From: Hyphomicrobiales bacterium | Lineage (GTDB): Bacteria > Pseudomonadota > Alphaproteobacteria > Rhizobiales > Aestuariivirgaceae | DNA: 41,617 nucleotides | Assembly: GCA_025363755.1 (NCBI GenBank) | Contig: JANYLQ010000010.1 | Span: 1 to 41,617, forward strand | Reading direction: 5' to 3' | Shown here: piece by piece, positions 25,348 through 34,677 of the stretch | How positions within the stretch are numbered: the stretch's first letter is position 1 | Layout of the letters: the number at the start of each line of letters is the position of its first letter | Position numbers and translations under genes: made by a program | The notes under the pieces: model-generated | Told to the model about the DNA's origin: nothing | Databases searched by the model: none | The model's input: only the letters and a program-made list of their open reading frames with translations

Positions 25348-26241
25348 TCACTTTAAATCTGCATTATCGATATGATAAGCGCTGACAGCATCTTCCAACA
25401 TATGTGGCACGATAGCTTCATGGCCATTGTCCATCACATCAAGATCGGCACTGCCGGGTTTCAGTGGCATAAGCACTTTGAATGAGCCATCTTTTTTAAC
25501 GTCAATCAGGCCGCCCTTGACCCAATCGGTGACCAGATAGCCACCATGATAATCGCGTTCCAACCCGTCGATGTTGCCAACAGCACGACCATCGCCCAGA
25601 TTTTTCATTTCTTTGGTTTTGAGATTAACCGTGAAAAGATTGCCTAGTGAATCTGTGCTGCCATCATCATGCATGCCACGTCCCCAACCAGCGACAAGCA
25701 ACTTGTCACCTCGGATCACGCGCAGACCATTAATGTGAAGATTATCTGGTGTATTATACCAGATTTCCATCTTGCCATTGCTCATCTTCCAGATTGTGGA
25801 TTTGGCGATATCCGAAACATATACATTGCCTTCAGTATCAACGGCCGTGTCGTTCAAAAACACAGCACCCTTGGCATCATATTTTTGTGTCACCTTACCA
25901 GTGGCTGTGTCGATCTCGACCAGTTGATCAATATCTGAAACCCACATTTTTGTGCCCTGCATCACGATGCCCTTTGGAGCATTAAGACCTTCAATCCATT
26001 TTTGCGTAATCATTTTCCCGTCGCGGGACACTTTTGCGATAAAACCATTTCCGTCCTTATCGAGTGGCGCACCACCGATGTTGGATACATAAAACACGCC
26101 ATGCGCCAAATCGAAATCTACACTCTCAGGGTGCGAAAACCCGGTAAGAGACCACATTTCCTTCACTTCGGCCTGAGCCACAGAACCCACAGCACCTAGC
26201 ATCAAAGCCGCCGCCAAAGCTTTTAACAAAACTGAATTCAT
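25348..26241 (-). CDS. Secreted SMP-30/NHL-type beta-propeller protein
   Basis: About 297 residues with a signal peptide (MNSVLLKALAAALMLGAVG to AQA) and a six-bladed beta-propeller pattern. Repeated blade words are DLAHGVFYVSNIGG, GTKMWVSDIDQLVEID, DTEGNVYVSDIAKSTIW and YHGGYLVTDWVKGG. It is like gluconolactonase/SMP-30-like loop proteins of the periplasm. A metal site is plausible but I cannot assign a reaction. ATG 26241 has AGGGG 9 nt upstream and starts the signal peptide; the frame is open to 26268. Single gene with its own terminator. Confidence 0.82.
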   Translation of the reverse strand: MNSVLLKALAAALMLGAVGSVAQAEVKEMWSLTGFSHPESVDFDLAHGVFYVSNIGGAPLDKDGNGFIAKVSRDGKMITQKWIEGLNAPKGIVMQGTKMWVSDIDQLVEIDTATGKVTQKYDAKGAVFLNDTAVDTEGNVYVSDIAKSTIWKMSNGKMEIWYNTPDNLHINGLRVIRGDKLLVAGWGRGMHDDGSTDSLGNLFTVNLKTKEMKNLGDGRAVGNIDGLERDYHGGYLVTDWVKGGLIDVKKDGSFKVLMPLKPGSADLDVMDNGHEAIVPHMLEDAVSAYHIDNADLK

Positions 26242-26509
26242 CTCAACTAACCCCTGTTTGATTTTCATTTTGAAACATACAAAAAAGATGATGCAAGACC
26301 TCGGCCTTTATTCAACCAATCAATAGTTGAGCTGTGGCAACTTGAACGCTTGGGTTTCCAATTTTACCACACATTAGTAACCTCCTGTTTCCATTGAACT
26401 GCATACGTTCACAAACACCACACGGCAATTAACCAACAAATAACTGATTCCGGTCAATGCCTAGGATGCGCAAATGGCGTGCGCAGGGGCGTTGAGTTGG
26501 GGTTGAATA

Positions 26510-27970
26510 ATGAAAATCGGTAATATTTTGGTGGCCAAGGGACTGGCCACTGCAGCGGATATAAATAGGGCCGCTGAACATCAGCTTGCAAATGGTGGCC
26601 GCCTTGGTGATAGCATTGTAGCACTCGGAATTCTGACCCACGAACAAATCGAAAAAGTTCTCAAAGAAGGGCCCCAAGCCCCGACCACCATTTCAGACAC
26701 TGGTGTTGATCCGGCATCGCTGCTCGAACTTGCCATCAAAGGCATGTATTCGGAAAACCTTGAAACAAACTCGCAAATTGCCGAGGCCCTTAAACTCTCC
26801 AGCAATATTGTTAACTTGCTGTTGATGGATGCCAAGGAGCGGAAATTTGTAGAAGCGCTCGCGACATCTTCCATTGGTGGTTCGCTTGCTGAACAACGTT
26901 TGACCCTAACGCGCGCCGGGCGCGACTGGGCTGCAGATGCGATGAAGCGCTGCCAATATTTTGGGCCAGCACCTGTGTCGCTCAAGGATTATCAAGAACG
27001 CATTGAAAACCAGCGCGTTTCAAATGAGCATGTAACCCGCCAACAATTGGACGAAGCCTTTTCCGGATTGGTGATGAATGATCGGTTCATTAGCAGGCTT
27101 GGCCCAGCGGTTAATTCCGGCAATGCGATTCTGATTTATGGCCCTGCTGGCAACGGCAAAACCACGGTCGCCGAGATTGTCGGTAAAATTTTCCAAAATG
27201 TTATTTACGTTCCACACTGCGTTGATATCGATGGTGAGATCATGAAGGTGTATGATCCAACCGTGCATCAAAAAGTGGCCGAAGCGCCCGAGCCAACAAA
27301 TGGGACAGGTTTGCGCCGCGCTCGCGCCGACCTGCGTTGGGTTGCCTGCTACCGTCCGATGGTGATTACCGGCGGCGAATTGACAATCGAAATGTTGGAT
27401 TTGAAATATAACACCGTCGCGAAATTCTATGAAGCGCCGCTTCATATCAAGGCATTAAATGGCACGTTCCTCATCGACGACTTTGGTCGCCAACGCGCCA
27501 AACCAGAAGATATCTTGAACCGTTGGATTGTGCCTCTGAACAGCAAGGTCGACTATCTCACACTTCATACCGGAAAAAGCGTCCGCATCCCATTCGATGA
27601 GATTGTTATTTTCTCAACCAATCTGCATCCCGATGATCTGATGGACCCGGCTTTCCAGCGCCGCATCGCCTATAAACTAGAAACCTTGGAACCTGCTCAG
27701 GATATATATAGAAAAGTGTTCGAAAGTATGGCGCGCAAGGCGGGCCTAGTGTTGACTGAAGCCACCTTTAATCAAGTGATATTGGCGATCAGATCAAACA
27801 ACGCGCCATTGGCATACTTCCAACCCAAATTCATCGTCGATCAGGTCTTGGCATCGTGCAAGTTCGAAGCAACACGACCTGAATTTACCTATGACAATGT
27901 GTTGGACGCGTTGACAAACTTGTTTGTGAAAAAGGCGAGCGACAATATGTTTGGGGTGAAGCGGAGTTAG
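26510..27970 (+). CDS. MshEN-winged-helix-AAA ATPase
   Basis: 486 residues in three parts. Residues 1-55 form a GspE/MshE N-terminal-like domain (GNILVAKGLATAADINRA, LGDSIVALGILTHEQIEKVL). Residues about 68-155 look like a winged helix (LAIKGMY, IAEALKLSSNIVNLLL, LTRAGRDWAADAMKRCQYFG). The rest is an AAA ATPase: Walker A GPAGNGKTT (211-219), Walker B FLIDDFG (320-326), sensor Asn371 in FSTNLHPDDL, and FQRRIAYKLE with candidate Arg finger. MshEN domains can bind cyclic-di-GMP in secretion ATPases. There are no pilus or secretion genes nearby, so the role is unknown. Confidence 0.82.
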   Translation: MKIGNILVAKGLATAADINRAAEHQLANGGRLGDSIVALGILTHEQIEKVLKEGPQAPTTISDTGVDPASLLELAIKGMYSENLETNSQIAEALKLSSNIVNLLLMDAKERKFVEALATSSIGGSLAEQRLTLTRAGRDWAADAMKRCQYFGPAPVSLKDYQERIENQRVSNEHVTRQQLDEAFSGLVMNDRFISRLGPAVNSGNAILIYGPAGNGKTTVAEIVGKIFQNVIYVPHCVDIDGEIMKVYDPTVHQKVAEAPEPTNGTGLRRARADLRWVACYRPMVITGGELTIEMLDLKYNTVAKFYEAPLHIKALNGTFLIDDFGRQRAKPEDILNRWIVPLNSKVDYLTLHTGKSVRIPFDEIVIFSTNLHPDDLMDPAFQRRIAYKLETLEPAQDIYRKVFESMARKAGLVLTEATFNQVILAIRSNNAPLAYFQPKFIVDQVLASCKFEATRPEFTYDNVLDALTNLFVKKASDNMFGVKRS

Positions 27971-28110
27971 CGCGAGCAGGGCTTTCTAACCCCAGAATGT
28001 GTATTTTACATTTTATCAATGACCCGGAATACCGATTACCCAAAACCTCGCCATACGCGAATACTTACTATATATCGCGGCAGAGTTTGTCGTTATTACC
28101 ACCTAACGTC

Positions 28111-29097
28111 TCACCAGCGGTGATGAACGTGGGGCTTAATATCCTCATCATAGATTGCATGGAGGGCTGACATCGTATCTTCTGAAATAGCCGCGCACGA
28201 GCTAGCTTGAGCATTCATCCGCGATTGCTCAATTGTTTTGGCACCCGGAATGGCCACCGTAATGCCATCGAACATCAAAATCCAACGCAGCGCAAATTGC
28301 GCCATGGTTTGGTTGTGCCCCACCAGAGGCCTTATTCGCTCGACTGCAGCCAAGGCCACATCATAGGGAACACCTGAAAATGTTTCGCCCATATCGAAGG
28401 CTTCGCCATTGCGGTTGAACTTGCGGTGATCCGTGTCTTCGAATTTTGTGTCAGCCCTCATTTTTCCGGTGAGCAATCCACTCGCCATTGGAACGCGGGC
28501 AATGACAGCAACATTTTTGTGCTTGGCCTCTTGCAGGAAAGCTTCAGCCACGCGCTGGCGGAAGATATTGAAAATAATTTGAACGCTGACCACACCGGGA
28601 TAAGTGATGGCTTTCAGCGCTTCATCAATACGCTCCACGCTCACGCCATAATCGCGTAGTTTGCCCTCGGCTTTGAGTGTATCGAGAATATCAAACACCC
28701 GCGAAGTTTGATATAGCGCGGTGGGTGGACAATGAAGTTGGACTAAATCCAATGTATCCATCTGAAGATTTGTTCTGCTACGGTCGATCCAACTTCTCAA
28801 ATTGGCTTCCGTATAGCCTTCCGGTATTTGCTTGGGCAGACGGCGGCCAGCCTTGGTGGCGATAAAGGGGGCAGGGCCACTGCGCTCTTTTACAACGCCC
28901 GCAATCAATCGTTCAGAATGCCCATCGCCATAGACATCTGCGGTATCAATGAAATTGACCCCGCTATCAAGGCTGGCGTGCAGGGCGGCAATGGATTGCG
29001 TGTCGTCAACTTCGCCCCAGCTTGCACCAATGGCCCAGGCACCAAAGCCAATCTCGCTCACGGATTTGCCGGTTCGTCCAAATTTTCTCAAGTTCAT
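28111..29097 (-). CDS. Aldo/keto reductase
   Basis: 328 residues with the AKR barrel. The catalytic tetrad fits Asp51, Tyr56 (FIDTADVYG), Lys82 (ATKAG) and His122 (LVQLHCP). The C-terminal half has the NADPH-binding IPGAKTIEQSRMN. It reduces aldehydes or ketones in the cytoplasm; the substrate is unknown, and it resembles YajO/YdhF-type general stress reductases. GGGAAA lies before the ATG. Single gene divergent from tRNA-Lys. Confidence 0.92.
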   Translation of the reverse strand: MNLRKFGRTGKSVSEIGFGAWAIGASWGEVDDTQSIAALHASLDSGVNFIDTADVYGDGHSERLIAGVVKERSGPAPFIATKAGRRLPKQIPEGYTEANLRSWIDRSRTNLQMDTLDLVQLHCPPTALYQTSRVFDILDTLKAEGKLRDYGVSVERIDEALKAITYPGVVSVQIIFNIFRQRVAEAFLQEAKHKNVAVIARVPMASGLLTGKMRADTKFEDTDHRKFNRNGEAFDMGETFSGVPYDVALAAVERIRPLVGHNQTMAQFALRWILMFDGITVAIPGAKTIEQSRMNAQASSCAAISEDTMSALHAIYDEDIKPHVHHRW

Positions 29098-29298
29098 TTA
29101 TTTCCCACTCATCATAGTTTCAGAACTATCATGGGTTTCCTGTTCAATAGCAATGGCAAGCAGCGAAAGGTTTCGACGTCCTTTCTACAATTAACTAAAT
29201 CGCACCCCCAAATATCCCCGCTTGCAAACCCCATATTTCCTGCCTATACCGCGCCTCATTGGCCTCGTCGTTTGCGGGGCCTTCGCTCTAAATGGAGC

Positions 29299-29374
29299 GG
29301 GCGATTAGCTCAGTTGGTAGAGCAGATGACTCTTAATCATCGGGTCGCAGGTTCGAATCCTGCATCGCCCACCA
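29299..29374 (+). tRNA. tRNA-Lys (CTT)
   Basis: A 76-nt cloverleaf: acceptor GGGCGAT / ATCGCCC, anticodon stem GATGA / TCATC around loop CTCTTAA (anticodon CTT), T-loop GTTCGAATC and encoded CCA at 29372-29374. Confidence 0.97.
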
Positions 29375-29399
29375 TTCCCTGCAAAGCTAAGGCTTTGAA

Positions 29400-29450
29400 T
29401 TTCTCAAATGCCGTCCTAGATTGGGTGCAGATTTGAGGAGCGGCATTTGA
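29400..29450 (+). promoter_or_regulatory. Candidate RNA thermometer/translational switch before cbpA
   Basis: The leader can form two mutually exclusive helices with one left arm. In one, TCAAATGCCG (29404-29413) pairs perfectly over 10 bp with CGGCATTTGA (29441-29450), burying the TTG start codon. In the other, 29400-29409 (TTTCTCAAAT) pairs with 29431-29440 (ATTTGAGGAG) over 10 positions with three G-U pairs, burying the GAGGAG ribosome site. Either fold would limit translation of the chaperone gene until melted. Regulation by temperature is inferred from the gene product and from the leader structure. Confidence 0.55.
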
Positions 29451-30358
29451 AATCACCTTATGAAATTTTAGGCGTGGCCAAAACGGCCAGTGCCGATGAT
29501 ATCAGGAAGGCCTATCGTGCCTTAGCAAAAAAGCTTCATCCCGATTTGAACCCCGGCGATAAAAAGGCAGAGGAGCGCTTTAAAGAAATTGCCGGCGCCA
29601 ATGATTTTTTGTCAGATAACACTAAACGCGCGAAATTTGATGCTGGCGAAATTGATGCTGCTGGCACTGAAACGCAGGCCTCGCGTGAGCGGCAGTATTA
29701 CCGTGATCATGCCCAAACCCAGCAGCAGCCACGAGGCAATCCTTACGCCAATCAATCAGCCTACGAAGATTTTGCCAGCGAGGATGATCTGTTTGCTCAA
29801 ATCTTTCGCAGACAAGCCGAACAAACCCGAAATGCCAAGGGCGCTGATGTTCAGTACAGGATGACGGTCGAATTCCTCGAAGCTGTAGCAGGCGCATCCA
29901 AGCGCATAACTATGCCAAGTGGCGCAACACTCAATGTGAATATTCCAGCCGGTATTCAAGAAGGCCAAACCTTGCGCCTCAAAGGTAAAGGCCAGCCATC
30001 AACCGGATCGGGTGGGGCAGGCGACGCGCTGGTGACAATCTCAGTTTCTCCGCATAAATTTTTCACCCGCGTCGGCGATGATATTTTCTTGGAACTGCCC
30101 GTGACGATCAAAGAAGCCATCATGGGTGGCGCGGTTAAAGTTCCAACAGCTTCCGGCAGTGTGATGTTGAACATTCCCAAAAACTCAAATGCCGGATCAA
30201 CACTTCGTCTAAAAGGCAAAGGCGTTGCAGGCAAAGGTGATCAATTCATCAAACTCAAAATCATATTGCCAACCAAGCCAGACCCCGCCCTCGATGAATT
30301 TCTGTCGAAATGGAATCCAGACCCATCCTATGATCCGCGCAAGGAGATGCAGCCATGA
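29447..30358 (+). CDS. cbpA: CbpA-type DnaJ co-chaperone
   Basis: 303 residues of a DnaJ without zinc-finger domain, so CbpA-like. The J-domain has the HPD motif at 31-33 ([17 protein letters not shown]). A Gln/Arg-rich linker (about 72-110) is followed by the substrate-binding C-terminal domains ([59 protein letters not shown]). It stimulates DnaK-type chaperones. The start is TTG 29447 with a strong GAGGAG 6 nt upstream; no ATG fits the family length. The last four bases overlap cbpM (ATGA). Confidence 0.95.
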   Translation: MKSPYEILGVAKTASADDIRKAYRALAKKLHPDLNPGDKKAEERFKEIAGANDFLSDNTKRAKFDAGEIDAAGTETQASRERQYYRDHAQTQQQPRGNPYANQSAYEDFASEDDLFAQIFRRQAEQTRNAKGADVQYRMTVEFLEAVAGASKRITMPSGATLNVNIPAGIQEGQTLRLKGKGQPSTGSGGAGDALVTISVSPHKFFTRVGDDIFLELPVTIKEAIMGGAVKVPTASGSVMLNIPKNSNAGSTLRLKGKGVAGKGDQFIKLKIILPTKPDPALDEFLSKWNPDPSYDPRKEMQP

Positions 30359-30627
30359 TTATCGCCAAAACTGAATTTTTAGTTCGCAGCAAGCTCGATC
30401 CGCAAACTTTGGAAATATGGGTGTCGGAGCAATGGTTGATCCCACAAGAAGACGCCTTCACCGAAGCTGACCTCGCCCGCGCCCAATTGATCCAAGACCT
30501 CAAGCACCAGATGGGCGTGAACGACGAAGGCGTGGGCGTGGTGCTGCATCTTGTTGATCAGCTTCATGGTGTTCGCCATGCGATGGCGGCTCTGCTTGAA
30601 TCCGCGCGCAATAAAAACAACAATTAG
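30355..30627 (+). CDS. cbpM: Chaperone modulator CbpM
   Basis: 90 residues with the MerR-like helical fold of CbpM ([54 protein letters not shown]). CbpM binds the J-domain of CbpA and inhibits it. The start overlaps the cbpA stop by four bases, giving coupled translation and matched amounts. It is a standard cbpA-cbpM pair. Confidence 0.93.
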   Translation: MIIAKTEFLVRSKLDPQTLEIWVSEQWLIPQEDAFTEADLARAQLIQDLKHQMGVNDEGVGVVLHLVDQLHGVRHAMAALLESARNKNNN

Positions 30628-30638
30628 AGAGAAACTTC

Positions 30639-31643
30639 ATGACCGCCAATAATCCCCACTGGGTCTATAACCAAACCATAAAGATGTTCGCGGCTGATGC
30701 ATCCCCACCTTTCGAGGATGATAGCGAGCTCACGCGCCATTGGGGCAAGGTTTATGGGATCGATAATGATGTGGGCACCATCCGCTCTATTCTGGTGCAC
30801 AGGCCGGGGCCTGAGATGAGCATCGTCGACGCGAAAAAGCGCATTGCTGAAATCGGCTCCTATGGTGATTTGGAGAAGGGTTGGTATTTCCAATCGGACA
30901 CGCCGCCTGATATTCCAAAAATGCAAAGCCAGCATGATGCGATGGTGCGCGCTTTGGAGAGCGAGGGCATTGAAGTGCATCATGTTGAAGGCGTTGATAA
31001 CACGCGGCTCAAATCGTGCTACACGCGCGATCCGCTGATCATGGTCAAAGGCGGCGCCATTGTTTGCCGCATGGGCGCGCGCATTCGCCGTGGTGAAGAA
31101 CTGGCGATCACCCGCACGCTGGCCAAAATCGGTGTGCCTATTCTGCGCACCATTTCAGGCACGGGCGTGATGGAAGGCGGCAGCTTTGCGTGGATCAACA
31201 GTAAAACCTGCGCCATTGGGGTAGGGGTGCGCGTCAACCGCGAAGGGGCAGAGCAGGTGGGCGAAGTTTTAAAGCGCCAAGGTGTGGAGCTTTTGATCGT
31301 TGAGCTTCCTGGCTATGATATTCACCTCGATGTGTCATTCCTGATGATCGATAAGGATTTGGCCTTGGTCAATCCATTCGGCCTACCATATTCCTTCATG
31401 GAAGATTTGAAATCGCGCGGTGTGCGCTTAATCGAGATCAGCCCCGCTGATGATTCATGGATCAACAATTCACTGGCCATCGCACCCGGCAAATTGCTGA
31501 TGCCAGAAGGTGCCACAAACGAAACGCTTGACCGTCTGGCCAAGCATCACGTGTCGTGGATCACCGTGCCCTTTGCCGCCATGCATAAAAACGGCGGTGG
31601 CATTCATTGTTCAACAACGCCGCTCAGACGGGATCAGGTTTAA
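30639..31643 (+). CDS. Arginine deiminase-fold hydrolase (DDAH/amidinotransferase-like)
   Basis: 334 residues of the guanidino-group-modifying fold. The triad is seen as Cys324 ([11 protein letters not shown]), His229 with Asp231 ([10 protein letters not shown]) and Glu179 ([10 protein letters not shown]); Asp131 lies in CYTRDPLIM. It probably hydrolyses or transfers a guanidine group from an arginine derivative; dimethylarginine hydrolase, arginine deiminase or amidinotransferase cannot be told apart by eye. It starts 11 nt after cbpM with GAGAG upstream, so it may share the cbpA transcript. Its TAA overlaps the ilvD stop (TTAA). Confidence 0.85.
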   Translation: MTANNPHWVYNQTIKMFAADASPPFEDDSELTRHWGKVYGIDNDVGTIRSILVHRPGPEMSIVDAKKRIAEIGSYGDLEKGWYFQSDTPPDIPKMQSQHDAMVRALESEGIEVHHVEGVDNTRLKSCYTRDPLIMVKGGAIVCRMGARIRRGEELAITRTLAKIGVPILRTISGTGVMEGGSFAWINSKTCAIGVGVRVNREGAEQVGEVLKRQGVELLIVELPGYDIHLDVSFLMIDKDLALVNPFGLPYSFMEDLKSRGVRLIEISPADDSWINNSLAIAPGKLLMPEGATNETLDRLAKHHVSWITVPFAAMHKNGGGIHCSTTPLRRDQV

Positions 31644-33484
31644 GGAACGAAACGCACGGCTCCCTTGGCCGCCGAAGTGGCAAACGCCGCATAAGCGCGA
31701 AGCGCTTGTGTGACTTTACGTGGGCGCGATTTCATCGGTGTCCACGCATGTTTACCTCTGGCCAATTGCATGGCGCGGCGCTTTTCGAGTTCGACTTCAG
31801 TGACAGCCAAGTTGATCGTGCGGTTTGGAATATCGATCTCGATTGTGTCTCCGGTTTGGACGAGCGCAATCAATCCGCCTTCTTCCGCTTCAGGCGAAAC
31901 ATGGCCAATGCTCAACCCCGATGTGCCGCCAGAGAATCTGCCATCTGTGATGAGCGCGCAAGCTTTGCCGAGGCCTTTAGATTTGATGTAGCTGGTAGGA
32001 TATAACATCTCCTGCATGCCCGGCCCGCCGCGTGGGCCTTCATAACGAATGACCACAACATCGCCAGCTTTCACTTCGCCATTCAAAATTCCCGCCACTG
32101 CAGTGTCTTGGCTTTCAAACACAACTGCAGGGCCTGTGAATTTCAAGATGGACTCGTCCACGCCAGCGGTTTTAACGATGCAGCCATCCAAAGCGATGTT
32201 GCCTTTGAGAACGGCAAGTCCTCCATCTTTCGAAAAGGCGTGTTCAACGGAACGGATCGCACCTTTTTCGCGGTCGATATCGAGATCGTCCCAACGGCGC
32301 GATTGGCTGAATGCAGTCTGCGATGGCACGCCGCCTGGTGCTGCCAAGAAAAAGTCGCGCACTGTTTTAGAATTGCTGCGCGTCACATCCCAATGATTGA
32401 TCGCAGCACCGAGTGTGGCCGAATGCACGGTTGGCAAATCAGTATGGATCAACCCACCTTTTTCAAGCTCGCCCAAGATCGACATGATTCCGCCAGCACG
32501 GTGCACGTCTTCCATGTGCACATCTGATTTCGCCGGGGCTACTTTACAGATGCAGGGAACACCGCGTGAAAGTCTATCAATATCATCCATCGTAAACGGA
32601 ATACCACCCTCGTGGGCCGCGGCCAGAATATGAAGCACAGTGTTTGTCGAACCGCCCATTGCGATGTCCAGCGTCATCGCATTTTCAAACGCCTTGAATG
32701 ACGCCACATTACGCGGCAGCACACTTTCATCATTATGTTCATAGTAGCGCTTAGCGATATCCACGATGAGATGACCCGCCTCAAGGAACAGGCGCTTTCG
32801 GTCGGAATGCGTGGCCAAAGTTGAGCCATTGCCGGGCAGGGAGAGACCAAGTGCCTCGGTTAAACAATTCATTGAATTAGCAGTGAACATGCCAGAGCAC
32901 GAACCACAGGTGGGGCAGGCGGAGCGTTCGATGGTGTCAACTTCCGCGTCAGAATATTTATCATCAGCAGCAGCCACCATAGCATCCACCAAGTCCAATG
33001 CTTTGACTTTGCCGGAAGGGGCCAAATATTTGCCAGCTTCCATCGGCCCACCAGAAACAAACACGGATGGAATATTCAAACGCATCGACGCCATCAACAT
33101 GCCGGGTGTAATCTTATCGCAATTGGAAATGCATACCATGGCGTCTGCACAATGTGCGTTGACCATATACTCAACTGAGTCCGCGATGATCTCGCGCGAG
33201 GGCAGGGAATAGAGCATTCCGTCATGGCCCATGGCAATGCCATCATCCACAGCAATGGTGTTGAACTCCTTGGCCACACCACCTGCCGCCTCAATCTCGC
33301 GCGCCACCAATTGGCCAAGGTCTTTCAAATGCACATGGCCCGGCACAAATTGCGTGAAGCTGTTAACCACCGCAATAATCGGCTTGCCAAAATCTCCATC
33401 CTTCATGCCCGTAGCGCGCCACAGGCCGCGAGCGCCCGCCATGTTGCGGCCATGGGTTGTGGTTCTGGAACGATAAACGGGCAT
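31640..33484 (-). CDS. ilvD: Dihydroxy-acid dehydratase
   Basis: A 614-residue IlvD, which dehydrates 2,3-dihydroxy acids in valine, leucine and isoleucine synthesis. Marks are [26 protein letters not shown] (Cys122), [18 protein letters not shown] (Cys196) and the C-terminal [19 protein letters not shown]. It follows the E. coli-type pattern with Gly at position 49, where [2Fe-2S] enzymes carry a Cys, so a [4Fe-4S] cluster is likely. A clear AGGA lies 9 nt before the ATG. Single gene, convergent with the deiminase-fold gene with stops overlapping by four bases. Confidence 0.97.
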   Translation of the reverse strand: MPVYRSRTTTHGRNMAGARGLWRATGMKDGDFGKPIIAVVNSFTQFVPGHVHLKDLGQLVAREIEAAGGVAKEFNTIAVDDGIAMGHDGMLYSLPSREIIADSVEYMVNAHCADAMVCISNCDKITPGMLMASMRLNIPSVFVSGGPMEAGKYLAPSGKVKALDLVDAMVAAADDKYSDAEVDTIERSACPTCGSCSGMFTANSMNCLTEALGLSLPGNGSTLATHSDRKRLFLEAGHLIVDIAKRYYEHNDESVLPRNVASFKAFENAMTLDIAMGGSTNTVLHILAAAHEGGIPFTMDDIDRLSRGVPCICKVAPAKSDVHMEDVHRAGGIMSILGELEKGGLIHTDLPTVHSATLGAAINHWDVTRSNSKTVRDFFLAAPGGVPSQTAFSQSRRWDDLDIDREKGAIRSVEHAFSKDGGLAVLKGNIALDGCIVKTAGVDESILKFTGPAVVFESQDTAVAGILNGEVKAGDVVVIRYEGPRGGPGMQEMLYPTSYIKSKGLGKACALITDGRFSGGTSGLSIGHVSPEAEEGGLIALVQTGDTIEIDIPNRTINLAVTEVELEKRRAMQLARGKHAWTPMKSRPRKVTQALRAYAAFATSAAKGAVRFVP

Positions 33485-33620
33485 TGCTCAAATCCTTGAA
33501 ATCTAATGTGGGGCAGCTTTTAGCTGGTCGTACGCCCAAGCGAAAGATTAAATCCGACATAGCTCCCTTGAAATCAGAGTGCGACTTCCCATTTCTTGTG
33601 GACACTTAATGGAGGGCAGT

Positions 33621-34091
33621 ATGACTTACACAGCTGATAGTTCGGCCGAAACATTAAACCGCGATAGTCGCGGTTGCTATGGCCGCATGAATAAAAAGCC
33701 GTGGTCGATTTATGAAATCGGCGCAGTGCTTGGTGGGTTTGCGTTGTTCTGGCCCGTTGGCCTTGTTGCGTTGTTTATGAAAATGAAAAAAGGCGAAATC
33801 TGGAAAGGTGCAAGCGAAATGGAAGCTCCATGGTCTAATTGGCAGAAAACATCTGATACTGTGACAAATTTTGCAGGCAAATGGCAGCGCCCAAATTCCA
33901 GCTATCACACCGGAAATGCGGCTTTCGATGAATACCGCAAAACCAAAATGGAAGAACTCGAAGCTATGCGCCGCAAGCTTGACGACGAGCGCAAGGCGTT
34001 TGATGAGTTCCTGAGCAAACTGCGCCACGCCAAAGACCGTGAGGACTTCGAACGCTTCATGGCCGACAAGAACGCGCCGACGAACGCCTGA
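33621..34091 (+). CDS. DUF2852 membrane protein
   Basis: 156 residues of DUF2852, known mainly from alphaproteobacteria. One or two membrane segments lie near 35-55 (EIGAVLGGFALFWPVGLVALF). The C-terminal half has a coiled coil (EYRKTKMEELEAMRRKLDDE, KAFDEFLSKLRHAKDREDFE). The role is unknown. ATG 33621 has GGAGG 5 nt upstream; the frame is open to 33579. Single gene. Confidence 0.85.
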   Translation: MTYTADSSAETLNRDSRGCYGRMNKKPWSIYEIGAVLGGFALFWPVGLVALFMKMKKGEIWKGASEMEAPWSNWQKTSDTVTNFAGKWQRPNSSYHTGNAAFDEYRKTKMEELEAMRRKLDDERKAFDEFLSKLRHAKDREDFERFMADKNAPTNA

Positions 34092-34109
34092 GTTGAACTA
34101 ATTATCGCG

Positions 34110-34162
34110 CTCCCCCAACTCGTTGGGGGAGCTGTCCGAAGGACTGAGGGGGCCGGTGGCCC
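34110..34162. repeat. REP-like triple hairpin element
   Basis: Three hairpins in a row: CTCCCCCAA-CTCG-TTGGGGGAG (34110-34131), GTCC-GAA-GGAC (34134-34144) and GGGCC-GGT-GGCCC (34150-34162). This C-rich palindrome followed by GGGGG resembles dispersed intergenic repeats of alphaproteobacteria. Only one copy is in this window, so its repeat status is inferred. It sits 18 nt after the DUF2852 stop and may also stop transcription. Confidence 0.6.
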
Positions 34163-34237
34163 ATCCTTTCCATTATTGTAGTTATTCCTTACATTTCAGC
34201 AATATATGATTTTTATGCCTAAACACATAAATATTCC

Positions 34238-34266
34238 TTGACACCGTACGATGATCCTGCTAGATT
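34238..34266 (+). promoter_or_regulatory. Sigma-70-type promoter before the HigA-like gene
   Basis: A perfect -35 box TTGACA (34238-34243), a 17-bp spacer, and a -10 box TAGATT (34261-34266, four of six consensus). Transcription would start near 34273, only about ten bases before the ATG of the small upstream ORF. Confidence 0.6.
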
Positions 34267-34282
34267 TCCCTACACTCCACAC

Positions 34283-34366
34283 ATGGGTCAAAAAATCCAA
34301 ACCACCATTCGACAAGTCTTGCAAGCTCAAGAAGACGACGTTGGGGGAGGTCACAACTTGCTATGA
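34283..34366 (+). CDS. 27-codon upstream ORF overlapping the HigA-like gene
   Basis: A short ORF (MGQKIQTTIRQVLQAQ then acidic, ending GGGHNLL) begins about 10 nt downstream of the promoter's expected start point and has its TGA overlapping the HigA-like ATG (ATGA). It could be a leader peptide for translational coupling or the last trace of a lost partner gene. It has no Shine-Dalgarno. No family is recognised. Confidence 0.35.
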   Translation: MGQKIQTTIRQVLQAQEDDVGGGHNLL

Positions 34367-34677
34367 ACTATGGATATACTGAACTATCGCTAGGAGAAAA
34401 CATAACAGCGGAGTTAGGCATCCGCAGGAAAGCTCCACCCGATGTGTGCGGCTTTGTGCAACACGAGATTTTGGCTCATCTGGAACTCACTGTAACTGAT
34501 GTTGCCATAGCTCTCGGCATAACCCGCCCAGCTCTATCAGGCCTGCTCAATGAATACGTGGACCCATCGCCCGAAATGGTACTGCCCATCGAAATGACCT
34601 TCGGCGATTCATTTGATCTCACTCATGCTCGCCATCTTTACGACGACCGGTACCACGTGAAAATAATTCAGGCTTGA
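34363..34677 (+). CDS. HigA-like XRE-family regulator (antitoxin-like, orphan)
   Basis: 104 residues. Residues about 30-90 match the HigA/VapI antitoxin helix-turn-helix: HEILAHLELTVTDVAIALGI, TRPALSGLLN, SPEMVLPIEMTFG. The usual start of the fold (HPGEIL) is changed to QHEIL, and the N-terminal 28 residues are unusual. A HigB toxin normally lies just upstream; none is seen here. GGGGGAGG lies 12 nt before the ATG. The 3' end overlaps the convergent membrane protein by 59 bp. Confidence 0.75.
   Translation: MNYGYTELSLGENITAELGIRRKAPPDVCGFVQHEILAHLELTVTDVAIALGITRPALSGLLNEYVDPSPEMVLPIEMTFGDSFDLTHARHLYDDRYHVKIIQA

Noticed and set aside
28828-29436. Plus-strand frame with GRLAQLVEQMTLNHRVAGS-like peptide
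   Set aside because: It reads through the aldo/keto reductase on the wrong strand and then through tRNA-Lys; this peptide is a common tRNA artefact.
34140-34362. A HigB toxin gene upstream of the HigA-like gene
   Set aside because: No frame of HigB length or motif is present; only a 27-codon ORF.
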